From: Chrysemys picta bellii
Taxonomy: Eukaryota; Chordata; Testudines; Emydidae
Direction: 5' to 3'
Length of the DNA stretch: 64,000 nt
Assembly (NCBI RefSeq): GCF_011386835.1
Contig: NC_088800.1
Span: 58,123,439-58,187,438, forward strand
The translations under genes were made by a program, and so were the position numbers. How positions within the stretch are numbered: position 1 is the first letter of the stretch; every line of letters starts with the position of its first letter. This document shows, piece after piece, positions 14,201-56,438 of this stretch. The notes beneath the pieces were generated by a model, which had not been told where the DNA came from, searched no databases, and saw nothing but the letters and a program-made list of their open reading frames with translations.

Positions 14201-17200
14201 GCTCCCATAAGGCAACTATTACCTAAGGCCTAGTCTTCAGTACAGAAAAGGGTGTTTCTCTCAGAGTTAAAATGTGAATGAAGACAAGGTGGTTGTAATT
14301 TTAACACAAGTTACTAGAACAAGTTAAACCATAGACTCTCAAAGTCTTCACATGAGTTAGCAGATCACATTAAAATCTACAAATTGCTTTGTCTTCTTTT
14401 GGATTTTAACTCAAGCTAACAAGTTAGGAAAACACTTTTCTTTTGTCCTGAAGACCTCGCCTATATTGTTAGGTCAGCACATGTATCTACACTAAAAGCA
14501 GAAAATAGAACACTTCTTTGGGAGTATATAAACAGTGCCTACAATCTGACTTTAAACACAAAATCTTCTTTCCATATCTAGAACTTTTATCCACAATCAC
14601 CCAAGTGTCTTCTCCCAAAGAACATAACAAAACTGTAACTTTAAGTATTAGTTTGGGAATCTGGACTCTCCTCTCCTGATACAATCAGTTCCAGATTCTG
14701 ACAATTTGGTTTGTACTGCTTTTCATTCCATCTGAACTAACAGCTGTTACTGACAGACTGAACTTCTGAGTCAAGTAAAATCCCTGATGCATAGTCTGGT
14801 TCACAATTAAGGCCAAAAAGCTTCTTAGCTAAAAATTTAAGACGAAAACGATAATAATCTTAAATCTTCACTGGAATTATTTTCATGAACTGCTCCCTTC
14901 AGGATAGAAGCAGACTCACCTTTCCTGGCCAAGGAGGATACCGGCCCAGCTTCCCCCTAAGGAAAAACAAAAAGATCAGCCACTAGCATCAGAAAAGACA
15001 GTTGCTCCACTTCTATCTGCTTCCACTGCAATTTATTTTCAAAAGTCAGAGCTTACACAATATAACCACAAAGCCTACCAGGACAAAAAGTACTGTTCAG
15101 CTTGGAAGAGCACTCACCAATGCTCCCAAGTGCCATGTGAGCAGACGGCTGTGGCCATGCTGAGCTGCAATGAAGTTTGCATGGGTACAGGGGACCACTC
15201 ACATGGAGAACATTACAGGATCAGGGCCTAAGTCATTAAGAATAGAGATGGTAAAGCTAGCACCTGGAAGATCAGTACTAAAGCTCTTAGTACTTTGGTA
15301 AAACTGGATGACATTTCTTTCCTCCCTTACAAACGTCTAGTTTAATTGCCTGCATCAATATGAAATCCAGAGTTTGGATTCATAACTTAAGACTTTTCAG
15401 GACAGAACAGTCTAATAAGCATCATATGTTTCCAATTCATGTAGCTGTGATTCCTAAAATGTACTATTTTATAATTTAAGATAAGAATGCCTATATCAAA
15501 GGTTGCAAGGTTACTTCCATTATCACTTTTTTCAGCCGCTCATCATGCTCCTAAGATTTGTGAAACATACTGTAGGCCCACTAGAAACACAGAAAAGTTT
15601 ATTTCCTGCCTTTGCAAGTTTCATCACAAAGTCTAAACCAAAGCATTTCCTCACAGAAGGGGGTCGGGGGTCGGTGTCAGCATGAAAGCATAGTCTTCCT
15701 ACCCCTGTCACACAGGCTTCAAATGTTCACAAAACCTTATCTGGCATCAGTCACTGTCTTGCATGAGACTGGCAGAGAATCCTTAGTGCCTGCCAGTTCC
15801 TGAACTAAAATTCTCAGCAAGTAGCATGTCAACATCCATGAGGTGAGGCTTCCGCAGAGAGGGCAAGCTGGTGATGACAAAAACACTGCTTAGAAGGACA
15901 CTAACCACGACTTTCTTTTACTGTTGCATCCATCAATTCTCCTTTTATCAAGGTTATTCTGCTTTCCCATCTCCCTCCAAGTCTTATGGCTATAGCTCTT
16001 TTTGGGTGGGCCTAGCGGCTGTGCCTTGACTACATGGCCATGTATCAAACTCAAAAGCTGGATGATCTGCATTCAGAAACATCACTAACAGCAGTGCACT
16101 CCCAAAACACTCATTTGAAACAAGTTCAGCTAAAGGAATCAACCTTTACTTACTTTGCTATATAAATTAGACAACTTCACACCACTGTCAATGTTTCGGA
16201 TGAGAAACTGCAGTTGTCAGCCTGGACCACGCACTTCTTTTTATCTGGGATATAAATATAAATGCATACACTTGCGTGTTGGGGATTAGCTATTTGTTGC
16301 AGGCCCTAGTGTGATGCCTAACCCGTCATTCAATGCCATCTAGAAGCACAGTGAAGCCTGTACGCTTTAGGAGCAGTACTAACAAGCTTTGAAGGAGGCC
16401 CCATCAGTCCTCCCGAGCTGGAAGCATAGAGACCATGACTCCTCAATTGTGTTGGGGGATAAAGCACAGGTGACAGGGGAAAGTTGCTCCTGTGAGCTCC
16501 AACAGGGATATCCCAACCTGGAAAAAAAAATCCCATTCCTATATTGTGTTGCTTATCACATAAATCACTCCCTATAAGTGGCACCCAGATCTTAATGATT
16601 ACCCCCCCTTCCTTGCCCTGCTCACAACCCCCAGGTGACTCCTGTATATCCAACAACATCCTCCTAGCAATCATCCCATTGCCTCATTCCTCTACTTTTG
16701 CTGTTCTTTAGATGGTTGTCTCACCCTGTCTTCTGGCTCCAAAAATGCTAAGGCAATGATTCTCTATCCCTTTTACTCCTAAAGACTCCCACGTAACAGC
16801 ACATTACCCACCCCACGGGCAAAGCCTGCCCCACATTGCACCCTGAAATAGAGACCCATTGCTCTGTACCCCACCCTGTCCTCAACCCAATACCTCCCGA
16901 CCAATCGAGGCTCTGATGCTATTCCGCCCCCCCCCCCAGAATCCCCCAAAACCCATACAACTCCCCCATCAACTCTCTGCCCCCAGTGATGTGTAGGCAA
17001 CAGGCCAGTGCTCTGCACCATCTCGCCACTGTCACCGCTCCAAACTGACACCTCTTGTTCAACTGCTCGGCCCGCTCCTGGGGCAAGTGTCCCAGCTCTC
17101 ACCCTGCTTTCTGCCCTGACCCGTCCAGAACAACAGCCCGGGCCGCTTCACATCGGGAAGGCGGGGCTCGCTCCCAACCCCTTCGTCAACACTTCAGGGT

Positions 17201-17458
17201 GAGAGAGCCCGGCTTACCCCACCCGGGTGCCTACCCTCACCGGTACCACCTATACCCTCCCCCCAACCCTACGTCTGCCCGGTAACGCCCCCGCTCCGGT
17301 ACCACCCAGCCCCCCGCTCTCTACCTCCACTCCCGTATCACCCAACCCCACACCCCCTGCAGGGCTAGCTCCTGCCAACCCCCGCGCCCGCTGCCCCAGC
17401 CTCCCGGCCCCCACACTCACCACACCAAGTCTCCGAGCCGCAGACTCACAGCCGCCAT
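2025..17458 (-). CDS. GLYR1: GLYR1 (NPAC/NP60), 5' five coding exons; 3' exons lie left of the window
   Basis: Five minus-strand coding exons join in frame (38+37+80+139+243 bp) to give the first 179 residues. Residues about 8-66 form a PWWP domain, with RYPPWPGK and [16 protein letters not shown] visible. A charged Ser/Glu/Lys linker follows, then an AT-hook, [13 protein letters not shown], at the end of exon 5. In known GLYR1 proteins the PWWP reads methylated H3K36 nucleosomes. A C-terminal beta-hydroxyacid-dehydrogenase-like domain (catalytically dead, tetramerising) follows, and the protein stimulates LSD2/KDM1B demethylase. That dehydrogenase part is not in this window. The start is the ATG at 17458, whose context is AAGATGGCGGC. 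The gene is head-to-head with UBN1 across a CpG island. All splice sites are GT-AG. The identity is secure from residue-level recognition and from synteny. Confidence 0.96.
2268..2878 (-). other. GLYR1: GLYR1 intron between exons 4 and 5
   Basis: 611 bp. It contains a MIR-like SINE remnant (about 2545-2735); nothing else recognised. Confidence 0.8.
2545..2735 (+). repeat. MIR-like (CORE-SINE) remnant
   Basis: Contains the diagnostic order gtgtggtcaattagcctctc, cctcagtttccccattagta, then an aagtgcttagaagatg-type segment, as in old MIR elements. Heavily diverged. Confidence 0.55.
2879..3017 (-). CDS. GLYR1: GLYR1 coding exon 4
   Basis: Acceptor tatcag, donor gtgagt. Encodes [18 protein letters not shown] through [12 protein letters not shown], the end of the PWWP domain and its C-terminal helix. 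It completes the His codon begun in exon 3. Confidence 0.95.
6305..7765 (+). repeat. Degenerate minisatellite with telomere-like CCCTAA blocks, split by a CR1
   Basis: Tandem units of roughly 30-36 bp with the consensus shape taggaaccctaaccctagct followed by ccaagtaccctacccat, repeated some two dozen times with many substitutions and indels. Blocks such as aaccctaaccctagc contain two vertebrate telomere hexamers in the C-strand orientation. A CR1 fragment (about 6373-6818) interrupts it. Confidence 0.85.
6373..6818 (+). mobile_element. CR1 LINE 3' fragment inside the minisatellite
   Basis: Begins aagaatgattaaaggtctag and encodes the CR1 C-terminal motif [19 protein letters not shown] with a later frameshift. 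Ends gaggtcccttccagtcctag with a short ctattaatctatga tail. Plus strand. Confidence 0.85.
8802..9091. mobile_element. Nonautonomous DNA transposon (MITE) with strong internal hairpins
   Basis: Ends are inverted relatives: cagggtatatctacactac on the left, and ctgaggctaggtctatac read from the right on the minus strand. The inside folds into a perfect 12-bp hairpin (aattcagctacg 8847-8858 with 8866-8877), a cttactcc/ggagtaag hairpin (about 8953-8981) and a near-perfect hairpin of about 22 bp at 8991-9040. No coding capacity. It is CpG-rich against AT-rich flanks. Superfamily not assigned. Confidence 0.7.
9322..10236. mobile_element. DNA transposon-like element with terminal inverted repeats
   Basis: Left end CTGGGGGAATACTGC (9322-9336) is the inverted match (13/15) of right end GCAGAATGCCCCCAG (10222-10236). 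Subterminal cagaattcatg and catattttatttgtc segments follow the same pattern. No transposase is recognised. It contains a (GA)n run near 9541-9562. Confidence 0.6.
9541..9575 (+). repeat. (GA)n/(CA)n microsatellite
   Basis: About ten GA units followed by acacacagatacacac. Confidence 0.85.
10335..10428 (+). mobile_element. CR1 / CR1-mobilised SINE 3' tail
   Basis: cattggccactatcagaaga, then ggatactgggctagatggat, and end cttatgttctaac match the tail of the LINE at 1-1865. Too short to tell LINE from SINE. Confidence 0.75.
11515..11818. mobile_element. Penelope-like? retroelement fragment with inverted AAGGTGCCACA ends
   Basis: Left part reads gtagccgtgttagtct then aacaaggaatccttgtggca. The right part ends with the inverse (aaggtgccacaaggattcct, tgttgtttt). 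A hammerhead-like core (CTGATGA ... GAAAGC) sits at 11730-11768. The class is an inference from that core and the inverted-repeat architecture; no protein is encoded here. Confidence 0.55.
13527..13606 (-). CDS. GLYR1: GLYR1 coding exon 3
   Basis: Acceptor cag, donor gtacgt. Encodes [19 protein letters not shown] and continues to FFGTED plus two bases of a His codon. This is the central beta-barrel of the PWWP domain. Confidence 0.95.
13607..14919 (-). other. GLYR1: GLYR1 intron between exons 2 and 3
   Basis: 1.3 kb. A small MITE lies at about 14227-14464; otherwise nothing recognised. Confidence 0.75.
14227..14464. mobile_element. Short TIR element (MITE)
   Basis: ggcctagtcttcagtacaga at the left pairs with the inverse of cctgaagacctcgcc at the right, and gaaaag with cttttc. 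About 240 bp, no coding capacity. Confidence 0.5.
14920..14956 (-). CDS. GLYR1: GLYR1 coding exon 2 (37-bp micro-exon)
   Basis: Acceptor ttccttag, donor gtgagt. It encodes [12 protein letters not shown], which contains the PPWP signature of the PWWP domain. It completes the Trp codon split from exon 1. It is too short to find by ORF length and was found by frame-matching between its neighbours. Confidence 0.94.
14957..17420 (-). other. GLYR1: GLYR1 first intron
   Basis: 2.5 kb. I recognise no element in it. A poly-C run is at 16927-16937, and base composition rises to GC-rich from about 16780 toward the promoter. Confidence 0.7.
17421..17458 (-). CDS. GLYR1: GLYR1 coding exon 1
   Basis: Encodes [13 protein letters not shown] up to TG of the Trp codon, then donor gtgagt. 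It starts the PWWP domain. The 5'UTR extends rightward into the CpG island; its start is not determined. Confidence 0.94.
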
Positions 17459-17462
17459 CTTA
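17451..17462 (-). promoter_or_regulatory. YY1-type element over the GLYR1 start codon
   Basis: The minus strand reads TAAGATGGCGGC, matching the AAGATGGCGGC long YY1 motif common just downstream of TATA-less transcription starts. The ATG of the motif is also the GLYR1 start codon. Confidence 0.6.
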
Positions 17463-17729
17463 CCGACTCAGCCAGCAGCAGCACGGCGCAGGGGCTGCCG
17501 GGACGGGCCGGAGGGGCACCACCCACGCCGCGGCCAGCCTCAGCGGAGGGGGCGGTGCCACCGGGATAGGGCAGACCGCGTCACGTGATCCAGGCGCGCT
17601 GTCACCGCGCCGCTCCCTCCGCGCGTGACTGCCCTCTCCCCGCCCATTGGGCTCGGGAGTATCACGTGACCCTGCCCGACCGCCTCGGCGCGGGGTAGCG
17701 CCTCCGGCACGTGATACGGGAGTAGGGAA

Positions 17730-17776
17730 CGGATCCGGCCTGGGAGTGAGCGGAGGCGGTCGAGCTTGGAGCGCGG
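17730..17776 (+). other. UBN1: Probable UBN1 5' noncoding exon 1 (start approximate)
   Basis: GC-rich sequence ends at GAGCGCGG followed by a strong donor gtaagt at 17777. It lies directly downstream of the E-box cluster and upstream of the coding exon. The left boundary is a guess; no ATG in the region opens a UBN1 frame. Confidence 0.5.
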
Positions 17777-19035
17777 GTAAGTCCGAGCCTGAGCGGGACA
17801 GAGCCTGGCGCACAGGCACCTCCCTTGGGTAGCGGTGTGACTGGGTCAAGCCTTGTCCGTTTCCCACCGGGGTCGGCGCGGGTAGCCGGCCCAGGTCCCT
17901 CTCCTGGCCGCCCCCGGGGGCGGCGCGGGGCAGCCTCGGGCGCACCAGCTACAGGGGATCCCAGTGCCTCCCCTAGAGCCACTGTTCTCCTTTCTTTCCG
18001 CCCTCGTTACCTTTCCCTGGGCTCTACTGGGGCGTCTAGCCCGAAAGGCCCTTCCTCCCCCCGGGCAATCTGGGGTCTCATTCCCTTGGGCTTGGATCAG
18101 ATACACGGCCTGAGGGTGTCCCCATTCCCTGGGGCTGCATCGGGCAGCTGGGCCATAGGCTCCCCCATTCTCTAGGGGCGAGGTGGAGCATGTGAGGCAG
18201 CAGGTGGTATCTTCCCCCAGTGGGTTTGTGGCCTGGAAGCTCTCTGGGGATCAGCTTCTGAGCCGGGTACCTGTTGTCACTGAGGTGATTTATTTTTAGG
18301 CTTCTTCCTGAGCTTACACACTTATCTGAGCTGGATTGTGGGGTGGTGTCATCCCCTCAAAAAAAAATCCATTTGTGTTTAAGCTGGCTCTTTTATTTTC
18401 CTTTCCAGTCAGAAATGTGAAGAAGTTTCTTTGGGAGGCAGTCTTGTGAGTGCTGATCTTCGGGCATGGACCAGGCATCTGACAGTAGCAAGCATGTGTC
18501 TGTGCCCAATGCAGAGGAGGAACAGGTGTATTTGGCTCTCCTTGCATCTTGATATCTGCCATCAAGGGCAACGCTCTGATGCAACGTGGCACAGTCCAGA
18601 CCGACATTTGTGACAAAGGAGTGTTCAGGCATATTAAAACTGGTTTTCTGGAGGTTGCACTGTGCACCAGATTATTGTTTTCCTTTCTCGCCACCCTGTA
18701 GAAATGGAGTTTTGCAGCATTAAAGCAGTAACGTTATAGATGGACCGACATTAAAATGTAGGGGCCCGCAAACTTCAGAGGTATTTCTGCTCTGAGAATC
18801 AGCCTTTCTCTGATGAATGCAGCAAGCTGTGAGAGAGCCAGTTTTTGCCATTCCTTAAAGAAACCTCCAACTCAATAATCTTTTCTGCTTCCAATGTGCT
18901 CCTGTATCCTTAAACATCTCTGTGTTTGTCCTTGTGATTAAAATCCCCATGTATGCACATGCACAAGGTTTCACCAGAACTTCTCTGAACTAATGGAAAC
19001 CATGCCATGAGACCTGCTAAGACTTGCTAATAGCC
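17777..19035 (+). other. UBN1: UBN1 5' intron(s) and undefined 5'UTR
   Basis: GC-rich to about 18100, then ordinary composition. A possible extra noncoding exon is at 18409-18525. A second pyrimidine-rich acceptor (ccaccctgtag at about 18700) could begin the coding exon's 5'UTR, but nothing decides between them. Confidence 0.55.
18409..18525 (+). other. UBN1: Possible alternative UBN1 5'UTR exon
   Basis: A good acceptor (ttttattttcctttccag) precedes 18409 and a weak donor (cag/gtgtat) follows 18525. No conserved coding content is seen. It may equally be a cryptic splice pair. Confidence 0.25.
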
Positions 19036-52101
<33,066 letters not shown>

Positions 52102-54425
52102 CATCTGCAAGAAGGGAAGCTAATGCAAGCCCAGGACAAACCAAGAGGAGTCAGCCGTGAAGACTGGATGCAGATGGCCCGCTTTCCACCTGCTCTTTGT
52201 TTTCTTTTCCTGACATCAGCTGGAGAAACTGAGTTGAGTGAAGAGCTCATTGGCACTTTTGGTCAGTGGCATCCAGAGAGGAGCTCTGCAGGAAGCAAGC
52301 CACCTTGCGCCACACCCTGGTGAGAGAAGCACTTACGGCACTGTTTCACTGCTGCTGGTCCTCACTGGCAAGTGCTAGAACTTGTGGGGAAAGACTGGTG
52401 GGGCGTCTTTCTTTCAAAAAGTCAAGCGCCTTGGTGGATTTCCCCCCACCTGTGTCTAAATCTGCCAAGTACCTCTGAGTTCAGTTACCTCCTTGGTTCC
52501 CCAGGAGAGTACACGAAAGGTGCTTATTCCTGCTTTGGATTTACTTGGATAACTCAAGCACTGCTAGTGCTTTTCGAAGACATTGACTCTGTTCTAATTT
52601 TTCAATTGTACTATAAAGCAGTGCTCAAGTTAGTTGGAGGACTTAGCACTTCCTTTATGGTGACTATCATGAATCGCCTGATATTCCCCTCTGGAGGAGA
52701 CTGAAGACTCTTAGAGAGACATTTCTAGATGCACTCACGGACACTGAAATGATTCTACGTTTGTATTTCCTCTCAAGGGATTTTTTTTTTTTTTTGTGCT
52801 CAGTTTTATCATTACCTTTGAATGCATTGGATCGATTTGGAACACTTCTCAGCATGTCACATGTATAGGAAGACATAATTCCAGTGCCTTTTATGGTGGA
52901 GCAAGAATGGACTAATAACATCCATTACGGCCGTTTTTTGTGTGTGCGCCTCAATTCTTTTTTTAATCACTATATATTTAAAATGTATTCTGTTTTTATT
53001 TAATAGAGCTTTTTATGGTTGCACATCAAAAGCTGCACTGTCTGAACTTAAATGGTGACTTGGTTACTTTAAATCCAGTACCAAATCCAGCAAGAGCACC
53101 AGTTCTTATCTGAGTTTGTGCAAGTGGGTTCCAGACCCTCCCCTAAAGCCATTCTTTACTAGGGTCTTCAATAATGATCTCTCTGGTGATCTAGATTAAC
53201 AAAAGTCACTGATAATCCAGTGAATATTGCTCCCTTTGATGACTTCTGCACTAAAATCATTTACTTATCAGAGCTGCAGCAATGGGGATCTACTAGGATC
53301 TGAGTGTATATTTTTAGCTTTAGCCCTGTAAGCTGATTTCAGTCTGTCTGCATGTCCCCTTTGATATGCCTGCATAGATTGAGGGGGCAGTCTGCGGTTT
53401 TCAGATCGTAAACCCCATTGACTTGTTGTGGTGTTGTGATCTCCCTTCTTTCAGGTCAGCTTTTAACCAGGTCTAATTTATCTGGACTTCATAGTCATTG
53501 GTATTTCAAGTGAAAGCTTGCAGAATTCCTACCTGTGCTTTGGGAAGGATACTGAAATCAAGTAGGCCAGCCAATAGTAGCTCTATTTTCTCTGTTTTTA
53601 GTAAGACCCAAGACACACGTTTGGAAGTGGAACTGATAAAGGACTTCTCAAGATCACTTCACTGTTCATATTTTTCTTTAAAAATGCAGCTCAGAATTCA
53701 AATTTGTTTACAAAAAAATAAAATATTTCTAAGTTGTAGCAAAAGAGCCAAAGACAGAATTTGCATTACTAAGATAGAGTACAGTAGTTATCGATGGACT
53801 CTGAACAGTGGATGTCGCATGGTTCCCATTTAGGACCTAATCCTGAAAGGTACCAAGCCCCTTCAACTTCCACTGAAGCCAGTGGCAGCTGAAAGGGCAT
53901 TGAAACACCTGGCAGGGTCTCTGCCCTTAATGAGCAAACCAAGGTACTGGTTCCACTCCCTCTCTTTGCTTTCACTTTGATGTTTCTGCTGGGATGCACA
54001 TTCGCGTGTCGCAGCTGAAGCGGAATGCCCTTGTTTTAGGAATTTAGCGAAGCCTTTGCCTCAGGGAAATGTTTATTCGGTGGAAATTCTGTGGGATTTT
54101 TTTTTCTTTACATGCTGTAATGAACGAGTGAATGAATTAAACCGCCGTGGCAAGGCAGAAATACGGAATGAGATCACAAGCCCTGGGGAGCAGAGCATCT
54201 GGGATCTCTGTCTTGACTAGGCAACGTTAGCTGTTTTCTTTACGGTGGGGGGCGAACCTCCCACCGGCACTTACTTAGTACGGCAGTTTCTGTTGTGTGT
54301 AAGAGCTGCGATTTACTTTATTTTTGTTGTGAGTGTTGGGACTGTCTCGAGGACAATGATGGGGGTGGTGTGAAAACTGTCGATCTTGTACAGAGGAACT
54401 GAATAAATTGTTTCAAAGTTTCCAA
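52102..54425 (+). other. UBN1: UBN1 3'UTR
   Basis: About 2.3 kb after the stop, without splice signals or coding potential, ending near the AATAAA at 54402-54407. T-rich stretches lie at 52781-52796 and 54098-54107. The 3' cleavage site itself is not visible. Confidence 0.75.
54402..54407 (+). terminator. UBN1: UBN1 poly(A) signal AATAAA
   Basis: Canonical AATAAA followed by a T/GT-rich stretch (ttgtttcaaagtttcc). It is well placed for a UBN1 terminal exon of about 2.4 kb. Earlier AATAAA-like hexamers (for example near 53717) could be used as alternatives. Confidence 0.65.
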
Positions 54426-55464
54426 AATGCTCTTTTCAGTCTCTTCACTTCCAATGTAATGTGACTGGAAGATCATCTTCGTGACTGTATTGCTGCCTCT
54501 AACCACTCATTGGTGACTAATTATTGGTATGCATTTTGGCTGATGCTTTATAAATGACCAAGTCCTTTTAAAATACGTCTGTAACTCTTAAATTGCCATT
54601 GTAGTAGAATGACATCTTCTTACTCAACAGACCTATTCCTGTGTGTGTTGCATCTGCTGGGAGGGACCATCCTTTTAGCTTAATAACGGTGACCTAAGGC
54701 CCAATCTAGCTCCTGTCACTGTCAAAACTCTCTTATTGACTTCAGTGGGAGCAGGGTTGGGTGTAAAATAAATTTTTAGTGTTCTTAGTCCTGCAGAGTA
54801 GAGTCAGCAGAGCTCCAGGAAAGTGAGCAGAACTGTGTACCGGGTTCCAATCAGTTACACCTGTGTAAGTTTCTTAACGGCAATGGGATTGCACAAGTGG
54901 CACTCAGGACATTATTAAGATCACATCCCTGTGGGTATCACTAAAGGCAGCATTTGGCCTGCAGAACCTGTACTACCCAGGAGGATATGTGAGGTGGGAA
55001 AAAACTCAGCTTGCCTTTCAGCTCCTAAACTGAGATTGCAGGAAAAGCTCTTCCATTTGTAAACTGAACACATGGGATCAGGAAATCCATGATGCAATAA
55101 ACATGGAGCCCCACAGGTGCTCTCTTTAGTATCCTTTTTTCATAGCAGAGCTGCATGGTAAGGCAGAAATTCCAAAGCTCTAACCCGAAAGCAAAATCGG
55201 CCTGTAATTTGCCTTTTCCAGTAGCTGCAAGGGTCAGGACAACATGCTAATGATCAGCTGCAGGCCTTTCTTGCTGGTAAACTTGACCAACAAGCAATTT
55301 GGTTTTTTCCAAAGATGTAGGTACAACATTAACATGCACATTTCTTTATATTAAAAAATAAATGTAAGTGTTGGGTGAAAGGTTGCCTCTGAAATTTGGG
55401 TTCCGTTCCTTTAAGGCATTAGATCAAAAGGCAGGCATCAATTTAAAAAGGAAAAATAAAGTGA
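54426..55464. other. Intergenic interval between convergent UBN1 and PPL
   Basis: About 1 kb between the predicted UBN1 and PPL 3' ends. No coding potential. 54690-54780 resembles worn old interspersed repeat (a ttgacttcagtgggagc-type motif), class not assigned. Confidence 0.6.
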
Positions 55465-56438
55465 TTTAAACCACCGCATTTTTATTTTGTACTATAAATA
55501 GAATTTCCCCATATTTCCCATTCCCTTACACAAATAAATGATACATATAGCTGAATGTAACTTTAGTCAGTAAAATATCAGTATGAGTGGCTTTTAACCA
55601 TGAGGTAAGCATGACTTCAGAAGGCACCTCTGCATTAGGTTACAGTAGCATGTTTTACTACATAATATTGACATCTCTTTACATATTTCTGGTGATGTCA
55701 TATGAAAATACCTCCTTTTAATCTAGGAATTACTGTATCAAATTACAATTCTTTCTGTTCCCCCTCTCCTTTGGCATTAGAGGCACTGCGGTGATAGAAG
55801 TATGTCTGAATCAGCTTTGATTAGATGTGAGTATCATGACTATGAATGAAAATGTAAATTTCATTTTTTGTGCACTTAGCTGCCTTTCTCAGATGAAGAT
55901 ACCATCATTCATTCAACTGTATATAATGAAAGTGTCTCTAGATTTTCATACAAGTGGGTGGCTTACGAGGCTCCCTTTGCTGATCTGGGTCTTCTTGACC
56001 TTTTGTCTCTTTCCAGTGGCTCTTTATACAGCTTGGCAGTATCCTCTAGAGAGAAGTGCATACTTGACAATAACAAAAAAGGAATGTGCAGCCTCTTTTC
56101 AGTTGCTAAATTTGAGAGCACATGTTAATAAACAACTTCAGAAGATGATTTTGTTCATTTTCTGTTGGCGTGAGTACCTAAGTAAGGTTGTAGTGGGGAA
56201 GAAAGGTTAATGTAATGTTGACAAATGCATTTTCCATGTCTGGCATGGCAGTGCTCTTATGCAATGGATGCAGCAAGCAGCATGACTTCATGGCAGCCTC
56301 ATGTTGGACTGTGCAAAGGCTATAGCATTTTGGAAGACATAAAGGATTTGCAGCAATCTGGAATTGTAACAAGTGGTGCAGCTCTGAGCAAGCTGCTGTA
56401 AAGAAAAGTTTCAATGTAGAGTGGAGGGAACATTGTAA
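55465..56438 (-). other. PPL: Probable PPL 3'UTR
   Basis: Sequence downstream of the PPL stop on the minus strand, without coding potential, to a minus-strand AATAAA at 55481-55486 (TTTATT on plus). The length of about 1 kb is plausible; the end point is inferred from the signal. Confidence 0.55.
55481..55486 (-). terminator. PPL: Candidate PPL poly(A) signal
   Basis: TTTATT on plus is AATAAA on minus, about 950 bases after the PPL stop codon. It is the clearest canonical hexamer seen in the interval. Confidence 0.5.

Larger units (their letters stand above)
17420..18100. promoter_or_regulatory. Bidirectional CpG-island promoter of GLYR1 and UBN1
   Basis: A GC- and CpG-dense stretch lies between the GLYR1 start codon (17458, minus) and the presumed UBN1 first exon, whose donor is at 17777 (plus). 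It carries TCACGTGA at 17581-17588 and 17662-17669, GCACGTGA at 17707-17714, an inverted CCAAT box (ATTGG, 17646-17650) and several GGGCGG/CCGCC-type stretches. No TATA box is evident. This is typical of divergent housekeeping promoters. Transcription starts cannot be placed from sequence alone. Confidence 0.85.

Noticed and set aside
16927..16937. Poly-C runs (also 35848-35860 and 45355-45368) as G-quadruplex loci
   Set aside because: Single uninterrupted runs without the spaced four-tract pattern; treated as simple sequence.
17227..18175. Several Pro/Arg/Ala-rich open frames on both strands across the GLYR1-UBN1 promoter
   Set aside because: High GC depletes stop codons; frames overlap on both strands, show no family motif and sit in a CpG-island promoter.
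19024..19035. Upstream in-frame TTG start for UBN1
   Set aside because: The ATG at 19036 gives the conserved N-terminus and eukaryotic initiation at TTG is improbable.
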